From assembly GCA_010909165.1 (NCBI GenBank), contig MU008158.1:1699478-1763477 (forward strand): 64,000 nucleotides of DNA, given 5' to 3'. The notes below the pieces were generated by a model. It did not search any database. It was not told the DNA's origin and was given only the letters and a program-made list of their open reading frames with translations. Shown piece after piece: positions 23,553 through 34,814 of this stretch. The position numbers and the translations under genes are program-made. Within the stretch, counting starts at the first letter, position 1; every line of letters begins with the position of its first letter. This DNA comes from Anthoceros angustus. Lineage: Eukaryota > Streptophyta > Anthocerotopsida > Anthocerotales > Anthocerotaceae.

Positions 23553-25476
23553 TGCCTCCTTGCCCAGGTGGGCAAACAAGGGTGCCCAGGTGGGCAAACA
23601 AGGTTGCCCAAGTGGGCAAACAAGCTTGCACAATCTCACGTTGGGTGCTCAAACTTGTTTGCACACTCATCTCGTGCTGCCTGTTTTGTAACAAAAACGC
23701 TTGTATGGGATGAGTGGCGAACATGCACAAATAGCATACAACTGACGGTTCTGATTATCTTCACCTCTTCAAAAGCGCGGTGCTCTACCATGGATGCGGC
23801 ACATTGTGACCAAATGAACATGTAGGGTGTGGGCGCCGTGGATTTGAACACCACATTAAAATTAGCAAACACCCTTAAAAAAAAGCCTAAAAAAAAGCGA
23901 ATACATATTTTTGCCCAAAAAAAAATGGGATTTCAGCCATAACCCTTTTTTGCCAGAGAAACTACTTTCTACCCAGATGCTGTTGTTAGGGAAGCTCCTG
24001 TATCGTATATGCTATGGAGCTTTTTGATCCTACGTTGGCCGTATTACTAGGCTTGGCTGGTTGGTACCACGTAAGGTTGCGCAGGAGATGGTTGTTTTTC
24101 TTGTGAGTCTCATGGGCCTTTCACATATAACAAAAAGGACAACCTCAATACAATATTTGCAATGAGTCTTGTAAAGAGTGATCAAGCCGTAATTTAAGGT
24201 TTCTCTTCGTTCACCACACGCTCCATCACAACGCACTCTTGACTGCTACATACCCATGAAAAACCTCACTATTAACATGGTATAGGCCCTGGTTCCTTTA
24301 GCCTTTCCGATATTCGTAATATTGAAATTAAGTATCATAAATGATATCATGACAGGCCATACCTCTTGCCCGTCATCAAGCCTTGCACGCCTAGGTTGCA
24401 TCCCGCGACCTTGGCTATAGCTAGATTCAAGTGAGTGCATTCTCATGCACCCTTCCTCCTTTTGCTCCATGTGGTGGAAGTAAAGTGAGGAGCTCTTTCC
24501 AGTAGACTATCTATATCATCACTAGGGATTACAAGCTTATGTATTACAAGTATGTTTTGCAAAGTGATGGAAGGGTCTTGAGGAAGCTTGGTTAGTGTTG
24601 AATTTCAATGATGTATGAGTGAAGGGTCATGTGTTTTGCCCTTAAGTGAAACGACATCTCAGTTGGGACCCTCGGCGGGACTTGTTGTAGTGTAGCAAGC
24701 TGGCTTAGTTCATCGATCCTATGTGGCATGTGTAGATTGCTTAGCTAACCTCTTTGTTTATCGGTTGGGTCGAACTTGCAATTTCTTGATAAGGTGTGGT
24801 GATACGATTCTGGTGGTGTGTTTAGGCGCTGTTTAGGGCTGAAACAAAGGCTCGGAGCATGCTGCCACGCTGAACACACACTCACTAGCTTCAAGTTGTT
24901 GTGTCTGTGTCAGGATTTCTTGCATGGATTGAAGTTTTGAAGGAGAACATGTTTGCAGGAAGGTCTATTGTGCATGTATTGAGGTTCAAAAAGTACCACA
25001 ATATCTCCAACTTACGAGGAAGCTTGTCCAAAAGGGGATGACGAAGAGATTTAGCAGCTGTTGACGTGGGCTTCCGTGCCCAATGAGTGAGCTCCTTGTC
25101 TTGATTAGGGGATCTACGGGCCCAGGGCGCACAACATAGGGTGTGCCAACTGTGAGGCAAGGGCACCTCACAAACGTAGGAGGAGGTGGTCAGCCATCTT
25201 TAGCACTCTCCTCTAGAAACAATAAGTGCCTCTCAGCAAACAGGATAATTTGGGAAGATAGGATTTGCATGAAGGGATCAGCCCTACGATCCAAGCAAGC
25301 CATGATCCCTTCTGCCCAAGCTGTGACTTAAAGCCAGGAGCCGCATATGCTTGCTCAAGCGGAGAGTACCAACCAGCTCCTCTTCCTCATGTTGGTGTGA
25401 TTGGAAGTTGTCCTACCATCCTATTGTGGATGCTCCTCATCACGTCCTACTAGCGTGTGCTGTTGTCTCACCCGCA
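23553..25476. repeat. 1.9-kb tandem duplication, copy A
   Basis: This segment recurs immediately downstream at 25477-27350 with a period of about 1.92 kb near its start. Both copies open with a 22-bp subrepeat (gtgggcaaacaaggttgccc; three units in copy A at 23570-23632) and end at ttgtctcacccgca. Copies differ mainly by many short indels at GC-rich spots rather than substitutions. No conserved protein is encoded. Confidence 0.9.
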
Positions 25477-27350
25477 TGCCTCCTTGCCGGTGGGCAAACA
25501 AGGTTGCCCAAGTGGGCAAACAAGGTTGCCCAAGTGGGCAAACAAGCTTGCACAATCTCACGTTGGGTGCTCAAACTTGTTTGCACACTCATCTCGTGCT
25601 GACTGTTTTGTAACAAAAACGCTTGTATGGGATGAGTGGCGAACATGCACAAATAGTATACAAATCAGCCCGATTATCTTCACCTCTTCAAAGCGCGGTG
25701 CTCTACCATGGATGCGGCACATTGTGACCAAATGAACATGTAGGGTGTGGATTTGAACACCACATTAAAATTAGCAAACACCCTTAAAAAAAAGCCTAAA
25801 AAAAAGCGAATACATATTTTTGCCCAAAAAAAAATGGGATTTCAGCCATAACCCTTTTTGCGGAGAAACTACTTTCTACCGGATGTTTGTTAGGAAGCTC
25901 TGTATCGATATGCTATGGAGCTTTTTGATCCCTCGTTGGCCGTATTACTAGGCTTGGTTGGTACCACGTAAGGTTGCAGAGATGGTTGTTTTTCTTGTGA
26001 GTCTCATGGGCCTTTCACATATAACAAAAAGGACAACCTCAATACAATATTTGCAATGAGTCTTGTAAAGAGTGATCAAGCCGTAATTTAAGGTTTCTCT
26101 TCGTTCACCACACGCTCCATCACAACGCACTCTTGACTGCTACATACCCATGAAAAACCTCACTATTAACATGGTATAGGCCCTGGTTCCTTTAGCCTTT
26201 CCGATATTCGTAATATTGAAATTAAGTATCATAAATGATATCATGACAGGCCATACCTCTTGCCCGTCATCAAGCCTTGCACGCCTAGGTTGCATCCCGC
26301 GACCTTGGCTATAGCTAGATTCGAAGGCTGGGTAGCTGCATTCTCATGCACCCCTTCCTCCTTTTGCTCCATGTGGCTGGAGAAGTAAAGTGAGGAGCTC
26401 TTTCCAGTAGACTATCTATATCATCACTAGGGATTACAAGCTTATGTATTACAAGTATGTTTTGCAAAGTGATGGAAGGGTCTTGAGGAAGCTTGGTTAG
26501 TGTTGAATTTCAATGATGTATGAGTGAAGGGCTGTGTGTGTTTTGCCCTTAAGTGAGAACGACATCTCACAGTTGGGACCCTCGGCGGGACTTGTTGTAG
26601 TGTAGCAAGCTGGCTTAGTTCATCGATCCTATGTGGCATGTGTAGATTGCTTAGCTAACCTCTTTGTTTATCGGTTGGGTCGAACTTGCAATTTCTTGAT
26701 AAGGTGTGGTGATCGATTACGGTGGTGTGTTTAGGGTTAGGGCTGAAACAAAGGCTCGGAGCATGCTGCCACGCTGAACACACTCACTAGCTTCAAGTTG
26801 TTGTGTCTGTGTCAGGATTTCTTGCATGGATTGAAGTTTTGAAGGAGAACATGTTTGCAGGAAGGTCTATTGTGCATGTATTGAGGTTCAAAAAGTACCA
26901 CAATATCTCCAACTTACGAGGAAGCTTGTCCAAAGGGATGTGAAGAGATTTAGCTTGCTGAGGGCCGTGTGCCCAATGAGTGAGCTCCTTGTCTTGATTA
27001 GGGGATCTACGGGCCCGCACAACATAGGGTGTGCCAACCGTGAGGCAAGGGCACCTCACAAGCGTGGAGGAGGTGGTCACCATCTTTAGCACTCTCCTCT
27101 AGAAACAATAAGTGCCTCTCAAGCAGGATAATTTGGGAAGATAGGATTTGCATGAAGGATCACCCCACGATCCAAGCCATGATCCTTCTCGCCTAAGTTG
27201 TGACTTAAAGCCGAGCCGCATGCTTGCTCAAGCGGAGAGTACCAACCAGCTCCTCTTCCTCATGTTGGTGTGATTGGAAGTTGTCCTACCATCCTATTGT
27301 GGATGCTCCTCATCACGTCCTACTAGCGTGTGCTGTTGTCTCACCCGCAC
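25477..27350. repeat. 1.9-kb tandem duplication, copy B
   Basis: Second copy of the unit above. Examples of copy A to copy B change are ggtgtgggcgccgtggattt to ggtgtggattt and ggcttggctggttggtac to ggcttggttggtac. The reverse also occurs: copy B has ggctggagaagtaaag where A has ggtggaagtaaag. Its right part (from 27056) is also the start of the 1.38-kb unit. Confidence 0.9.
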
Positions 27351-28430
27351 AGCCTCCTATCCGCTTGCCCATGAGCTCGTTGGAAGGAATGCTTGGTTGA
27401 TTAGTGGTCTTGTCAGATAGGTATATGTGTGGGCTTTAGTCGCAAGTTGGATAGCTGCATTCTCATGCACCCCTTCCTCCTTGTGCTCCCTGTGGCTAGA
27501 GAATTAGAGTGAGGAGCTCTTTCCAACAGCCCATTTGTATCATCACTAGGGATTACAAGCTTATGTATTACAAGTGTGTTTTGCAAAGTGATGGAAGAGT
27601 CACGAGGAAGCTTGGCGGTGTTGTCGCCGTGTTGAATTTCATTTATGTATGAGTGAAGGGCTGTCCCTTAAGTGAAAACGACATCTCACATATATTTTTA
27701 ATAGAATTTTCACTACACTAAAATCTTAATACAAGGAGGTAGGCATTCTGAAATTAATCAGGTGTATATTTTCAATAGAATCCTAATTACACTAAAATCT
27801 CAATTCGAAAGAAAGACGAAGAAAAGAATTTTATTAAAGTCCATTAAAGACGGATTTCCGTCATGGGACTTGGTACTTAACAACTTGTACCATGGTATGC
27901 CTAAGCTACTTGCACCAAGGGCATCCATTCCTTTTAAGTACCCCATCTAAGTACCGATCAAAGCGCAGCATGCTTAATAACCATGCTTATAAATGTGTGT
28001 CCATTTGGCCTAAGCCATTTGGACACACAAAGGGTTGGGGCCGGTTGGCCGTTCTGGGATAAACCAAGTACATATTCGCGGCGGCGGCGGCCGCGGCCTC
28101 GACCAATTATAGACCCCTGCGCTGTGGAATGAGGTGCTTTTAACTTCCTTTTCATCGTGAGTTAGAATTGAATGTAGATGGATGTCTCGTCAAATGAGGC
28201 GCGTTCTGTATGCGCCATGTGCTGTCCTCGACTCATTATGTGCACTGTTACGACTTAAATATGCGGCCGGCAGCAAACTTCCACGGAAACGCTTGGCAGA
28301 GTACGATGCTGGATGAGGTGCCAGGCCTGTGCAACGTACCGCATCTGGCTGCAAACTGGACAAAAACGGGTCTTGAGGTGGTGGCGAGCGGAGGACAAAA
28401 TGGTTTGCGGCGGTGTTGTCACGCTCGACC
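27056..28430. repeat. 1.38-kb tandem duplication, copy 1
   Basis: Begins tcacaagcgtgg and ends tgttgtcacgctcgacc. Its first 300 bp are shared with 25168-25470 of the 1.9-kb unit, so the two duplications are nested. It contains a (CGG)n run near 28080 and no conserved protein. The terminal 18 bases equal the end of the PPR gene at 29794-29811 (stop codon plus last codons). Confidence 0.9.
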
Positions 28431-29811
28431 TCACAAGCGTGGGAGGAGGTGGTCAGCCATCTTTAGCACTCTCCTCTAGAAACAATAAGTGCCTCTCGGC
28501 CAAGCAGGATAATTTGGGAAGATAGGATTTGCATGAAGGATCGCCCTACGATCCAAGCAAGCCATGATCCTTTTAAGTGACTTAAAGCCAGGAGCCGCAT
28601 ATGCTTGCTCAAGCGGAGAGTACCAACCAGCTCCTCTTCCTCATGTTGGTGTGATTGGAAGTTGTCCTACCATCCTATTGTGGATGCTCCTCATCACGTC
28701 CTACTAGCGTGTGCTGTTGTCTCACCCGCACAACCTCCTATCCGCTTGCCCATGAGCTCGTTGGAAGGAATGCTTGGTTGATTAGTGGTCTTGTCAGATA
28801 GGTATATGTGTGGGCTTTAGTCGCAAGTTGGATAGCTGCATTCTCATGCACCCCTTCCTCCTTGTGCTCCCTGTGGCTAGAGAATTAGAGTGAGGAGCTC
28901 TTTCCAACAGCCCATTTGTATCATCACTAGGGATTACAAGCTTATGTATTACAAGTGTGTTTTGCAAAGTGATGGAAGAGTCCTGAGGAAGCTTGGCCAG
29001 TGTTGTCAGGCCGTGTTGAATTTCATTTATGTATGAGTGAAGGGCTGTCCCTTAAGTGAAAACGACATCTCACATATATTTTTAATAGAATTTTCACTAC
29101 ACTAAAATCTTAATACAAGGAGGTAGGCATTCTGAAATTAATCAGGTGTATATTTTCAATAGAATCCTAATTACACTAAAATCTCAATTCGAAAGAAAGA
29201 CGAAGAAAAGAATTTTATTAAAGTCCATTAAAGACGGATTTCCGTCATGGGACTTAACTTAACAACTTGTACCATGGTATGCCTAAGCTACTTGCACCAA
29301 GGGCATCCATTCCTTTTAAGTACCCCATCTAAGTACCGATCAAAGCGCAGCATGCTTAATAACCATGCTTATAAATGTGTGTCCATTTGGCCTAAGCCAT
29401 TTGGACACACAAAGGGTTGGGGCCGGTTGGCCGTTCTGGGATAAACCAAGTACATATTCGCGGCGGCGGCGGCGCGGCCTCGACCAATTATAGACCCCTG
29501 CGCTGTGGAATGAGGTGCTTTTAACTTCCTTTTCATCGTGAGTTAGAATTGAATGTAGATGGATGTCTCGTCAAATGAGGCGCGTTCTGTATGCGCCATG
29601 TGCTGTCCTCGACTCATTATGTGCACTGTTACGACTTAAATATGCGGCCGGCAGCAAACTTCCACGGAAACGCTTGGCAGAGTACGATGCTGGATGAGGT
29701 GCCAGGCCTGTGCAACGTACCGCATCTGGCTGCAAACTGGACAAAAACGGGTCTTGAGGTGGTGGCGAGCGGAGGACAAAATGGTTTGCGGCGGTGTTGT
29801 CACGCTCGACC
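28431..29811. repeat. 1.38-kb tandem duplication, copy 2
   Basis: Near-identical to copy 1. Differences are again mostly indels, for example gggacttggtacttaac versus gggacttaacttaac and cggcggccgcgg versus cggcgcgg. The unit ends at 29811, inside the third-last sense codon of the neighbouring minus-strand PPR gene. Confidence 0.9.
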
Positions 29812-32800
29812 CTTACAACTGCAACAACCAGCTGCAAATCGATGTACACGGTACCCATCCCTTAAAACAATATCTCTCTTTTCAACCCTTGACATAATCT
29901 CCGTGGAAGTGTGGCAGTCACTGCACATGCGTAGATTCTTCGTTACCAGAAGAGGTGCTCCACTTGGAGTGTTCAAAAGACCAAAAGCCAGAGCCAGCTT
30001 TTCAGCATGCCCGCAAAGCGCATCTTCCTTTTCCTTCTCACACACAGGCTTCAACACCAACTTTGTGTGTGGTGCGTGGCCCCCTTCCTGCTTCAGACGT
30101 GCATTCATGCGCTCCACCTTAAACGCAATATCATCTCTGTTTTCTCCCACCACAAATGTATGCACCTGCTTCTTCACCTCAATGCTGGCTACTGCAGGTT
30201 TCTTGTTAGCTCCTGCTGCCGTCCTTTGTTTTTCAATCCTCTCTACATCGGTCCACCTACCTGCATCTGCAAAGGCATTGGCCATGAGCACATATGCCGA
30301 TGCACCCTGAGGTCCAGCTAACAATGCTTTCAAAACACCACATCGCCCTCTCTATATCCCCGTGACTCTTGCAAGCATGCAGCAAAGACGTCAACCCCAC
30401 AACATTGCTTTGGCTCTCACATGATAATAGCATGTTCTCCGCGTCATCTAAGTGGCCTGCCCGCCCAAGAAGATCAATCATGCAATTGTAATGCTCAACA
30501 GTAGGTATGATGCCATGCTGTTCAGCCATGGAATCAAAGTGCTTGCGACCCTCATGCACCAGTCCCTCGTGACTGCATGCTGCTAACAGGCAAGTAAAAG
30601 TAGCATCATTAGGCTGAACACCGGCGATTAACATCTCGTGAAAACAGGCTAGTGCATAGTGACCATCATCACACGTACCACACCCAGCAATGAGGGCATT
30701 CCATGTCACCACATTCTTTGTGGCCAAGCTGTCAAAAACCTGGCGTGAATCTGTCAGTTCTCCACATTTTGCATACATGTCCACCAGGCCGTTGCCCAGC
30801 ACTATGTTATCCAGCTGTCCCATTTCGACAATCTGTGAGTGGAGCTGCCTGCCCTTCTGTAAGGCACCAACGCTTGCACAGGCCTTCAGAAGGCAAGCAA
30901 AAGTAACATGGTTAGCCAAAATCAGGCCCTCTTGCTCCATTTGTGCGTACACAACAAGCGCCTCTTGGCCAAGCCCTTGCTGTGCATACCCACCAATGAG
31001 GGCATTCCATGTCGCCACATCCTTTGTGACCAGGCTGTCAAAAACCTCGCGTGCATCTTTCAGTTCACCACATTTTGCATACATGTCCACCAGGCAGTTG
31101 CCCAACATTACGTTATCCAGCAGTCCTCTTTTCAACAATCTGTGAGTGCAGCTGCCTGCCCTTCTGTAAGGCACCAGTGCTTGCACAGGCCTTCAGAAGG
31201 CAAGCAAAAGTAACATGGTCAGCCACAATCAGGCCTCTGCTCCATTTGTCCATACAGAACAAGCGCCTCTTGGCCCCTTGCTGTGCATACCCCAATCAGG
31301 GCATTCCATGTCACCACATCCTTTGTGGCCAATCTGTCAAAAACCTGGCGTGCATCTTCCAGTTCACCACATTTTGCATACATGTCCACCAGGCAGGTGC
31401 CCAACACTATGTTATCTAGCTGTCCTCGTTCCACAATCTGGAAGTGCAGTTGCCTGCCCTTCGATAAGGCACGAATGCTTGCACAGGCCTTCAGAAGGCA
31501 AGCAAAAGTAACATGGTCAGCCAAAATCAGGCCCTCCTGCTCCATTTGTCCATACAGAACAAGCGCCTCTTGGCCAAGCCTTGCTGCATACCCAGCTATC
31601 AGGGCATTCCATGTCACCACATCCTTTGTGGCCAAGCTGTCAAAAACCTGGCGTGCATCTTCCAGTTCACCACATTTTGCATACATGTCCACCAGGCAGG
31701 TGCCCAACATTACGTTATCCAGCAGTCCTCTTTCCACAATCTGTGAGTGCAGCTGCCTGCCCTTCTGTAAGGCACCAGTGCTTGCACAGGCCTTCAGAAG
31801 GCAAAAGTAACATGGTCAGCCAAAATCAGGCCCTCCTGCTCCATTTGTCCATACACAACAAGTGCCTCTTGGCCAAGCCCTTGCTGTGCATACCCACCAA
31901 TGAGGGCATTCCATGTCGCCACATCCTTTGTGACCAGGCTGTCAAAAACCTCGCGTGCATCTTTCAGTTCACCACATTTTGCATACATGTCCACCAGGGA
32001 GGTGCCCAACGCTATGTCACCTAGCAGTCCTCTTTCAACAGCCTGTGAGTGCAGCTGCCTGCCCTTCTGTAAGGCACCAGCACTTGCGCAGGCATTCAGA
32101 AGGCAAGCAAAAGTAACATGGTCAGCCAAAATCAGGTCCTCTTGCTCCATTTGTCCATACAGAACAAGCGCCTCCTGGCCAAGCCCTTGCTGTGCATACC
32201 CTCCAATTAGGGCCGTCCATGTGACCACATCCTTTGTGGCCAAACTGTCAAAAACCTGGCGCGCATCTTGCAGTTTACCACATTTTGCATACATGTCCAC
32301 CAGGCAGGTCCCCAACATTACGTTCTTCAGCTGTCCTCTTTCCACAATCTGGGAGTGCAGCTGCATGCCCGTCTGTATGGCACCAGCGGTTGCACAGGCC
32401 TTCAGAAGGCAAGCAAAAGTAACATCGTCAGCCATAATCGGGCCTTCCTGCTCCATTTGTTCATACAGAACAAGCGCCTCTTGACCCAGCCCTTGCTGTG
32501 CACAACCAGCTATCAGGGCATTCCATGTCACCACATTTTTTGAGGCCATGCTCTCAAACACTTGGCGTGCATCTTCCAGTTCGCCACATTTTGCATACAT
32601 GTCCACGAGGCAGGTGCCCAACATTACGTTATCTAGCAGTCCCCTTTCCGCAATCTGTGAGTGCAGGTGCCTGCCCATCTGTATGGCACCTGCCTTTGAA
32701 CAGGCCTTCACAAGGCAAGCAAAAGTGACATGGTCAGCCACAATCAGGCCCTCCTGCTCCATTTGTCCATAGACAACAAGTGCCTCTTGCTCAAGCCCTT

Positions 32801-34226
32801 GCTGTGCGTATCCTGAAATCAGGGCATTCCATGTCACCACATCCTTTTTGGGCAAGCTGTCAAAAACGTGGCGTGCATCTTTCAGTTTGCCACATTTCAC
32901 ATACATGTCCACCAGGCAGTTGCCAACCACTATGTTATCCAGCTGCCCACTTTTGACAATCTGTGAGTGCAACTGCCTGCCCTTCAGTATTGCACCAGTG
33001 CTTGCACAGGCCTTCAGAAGGCAAGAAAAAGTAACAGCGTTAGCCACATACAGGCCCTCGTGCTCCATTTGTCCATACAGAACAAGCGCCTCTTGGCCAA
33101 GCCCTTGCTGAGTATACCCAGCAATCAGGGCCGTCCATGCCACTACATTTTTTGTGGCCAAGCTGTCAAATACCTGGCGTGCATCTTCCAGCTCGCCACA
33201 TTTTGCATACATGTCCACCAGGCAGCTGCCAACATACAAGTTAACAGGAATGCCAGTGTGCAACAGATCCGAGTGCACTTGTCTGCCAGACTCCAAGTCG
33301 GTGGCAAATGCACAAGCTTGAAGGGCAGCTGTGAAGACGGGACCATCGGCCTTCACACCTGACCTGCGCATCTCATGGTAGAGTCGTATGGCCTCATTTG
33401 GTTTCCCATGCTTAGCATAAGCAGAGATTATGGAAGACCACATGAAGGCATCTGGTTTGCCTACCCTGGTGAACACATCCATGGCCTCCTGTAGCCTACC
33501 TCCACATGCATACATGCGCAGGATATGGTTCCCCAAGTATGCATTCGACTCGTACCCCAGCTTGACAGTGAGATCATGAACTCGTTTCCCCACGACCAAA
33601 TCCTTCTTAGCTATACACAGCTTTAGCACATCATAAAACAGAGACGGAGCAATAGGAAAGTCCGTCTGCGCCAGAGATTCCAGGGCTCCAACGGCCTCGA
33701 TAAGCTTGCCCTGCTGACATAGCGTGCTCACGGTTACGACCCACATTGCCGATCCTGCAAGCCTGCCAGGCTCAGGCTTGTACGGAGGGCTCGACTTGGA
33801 AGGAGAGACACCATGACCCATCTGCATGTCCAAGGACCTGAGCTGCTCATCCACCCAAGCTGGCTTGAACAAGTTGTCTAACCACAGGACCTCCCCGCCG
33901 CAGCCCTTACGCCGGAAGTCAGGCGAACGGGAGCTCTTCTTATCTCGCCTGTTGTCCCACCACATGCTAGGGTCCAGAAAAAATTGTTGCCACAAGAGCT
34001 CCTGGTCCTGCTCCTTTCGATGCCCATCGCTGGAGAATCGTTCCCCGCCCACAGATTTTCTCGGAAGTGGAAGTTCTGGGTGCTTTTCACTGCTGCCCCT
34101 GGAGGCCTGGTTGTTTTCCAGCGGTTGACTCCCTAAGGCGAGATGAGCGGCAACCCCTCGGACAGTCCCTGCATACCCACCAATTTGTTGGGTCCACAAC
34201 GGGTCCGGTTGCCATATTGTGGCCAT
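29800..34226 (-). pseudogene. PPR-DYW (DYW:KP type) gene, copy 1: expanded and frameshifted
   Basis: Organelle RNA-editing factor family. The start MATIWQPDPLW matches copy 3 (MATVWPPDPLW); the further-upstream start is a TTG. The first frame runs to 31794 and holds N-terminal P/L/S motifs plus five LVDMYAKCG triplets. Two more triplets sit in frame 31219-31737 and two in 30257-31186, followed by E motifs. The DYW-type deaminase is in 29800-30333, with KKPAVASIEV, CGHAEKLALAFGLL, MCSDCH and the end CCSCKGRA. Nine such triplets compare with three in copy 3, a gain of about six units of 303-306 bp. Frame breaks relative to its own repeats are: loss of 4 nt near 31798, three small losses (net 8 nt) at 31222-31290, one extra T near 31125 and a 2-nt loss near 30320. 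It is either a decayed copy or a real gene with consensus errors; the intact deaminase segment favours caution. Confidence 0.75.
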
Positions 34227-34814
34227 CATCCTGTGACCGCTCTCGGAAGGTAAGGTGCGCAACGAACCAAAACTATTTGGACCGTGCTAGGATGGCTTGC
34301 ATGACCTCACCGCCATTTGCAATCGCAGTTTGGTTTTCCATTATCTACCGCTGGCAGGGATACCAGAAACGTTAGCAGTGTGCCCCAGTCAAAATCTCCG
34401 TGACATGTATGTAGACATAGAACGGAACTCGTTTGAAGCAGAAGCCCTGGTCTGCCTGATGGAAGCCAGCGAGTTAACTTTTCTGTTGAGGAAAATCGTG
34501 TAGTTGTAGAGACCGTGTAGTTCTACGGACCAGAGCCAGTTGGGGCTGGACAACAGAAACCACCACCTACACTATCACAAGCCTAGGCTTGCCTAGAACC
34601 AAATTTGGTGAACCATCTAAGAATCTCTTCAGAGGTCATGGCCGTCGAGCAGTAGGGGGATGCCAGATGCCTTACTCCTGGCGTTCTTCTGTGCAAGTGG
34701 ATTGCAGCTGGCTGCAAAGGCCCGGGGAGAGCCTGCCTGTGCCAGGGGCGCTGTCAAGAGCTTTAGCTTGTGCTGAAAGTACTGGACATGCCATGAGCAG
34801 GCCCAGAACCTCCG

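Noticed and set aside
29591-30310. 239-codon plus-strand frame crossing the PPR 3' end
   Set aside because: It runs from the tandem-repeat unit into antisense of the deaminase domain; a junction artefact.
31900-33362. Several plus-strand frames over the PPR array (Ser/Cys/Pro-rich, repeated)
   Set aside because: They are antisense to the PPR triplets and repeat with the same period of about 303 bp.
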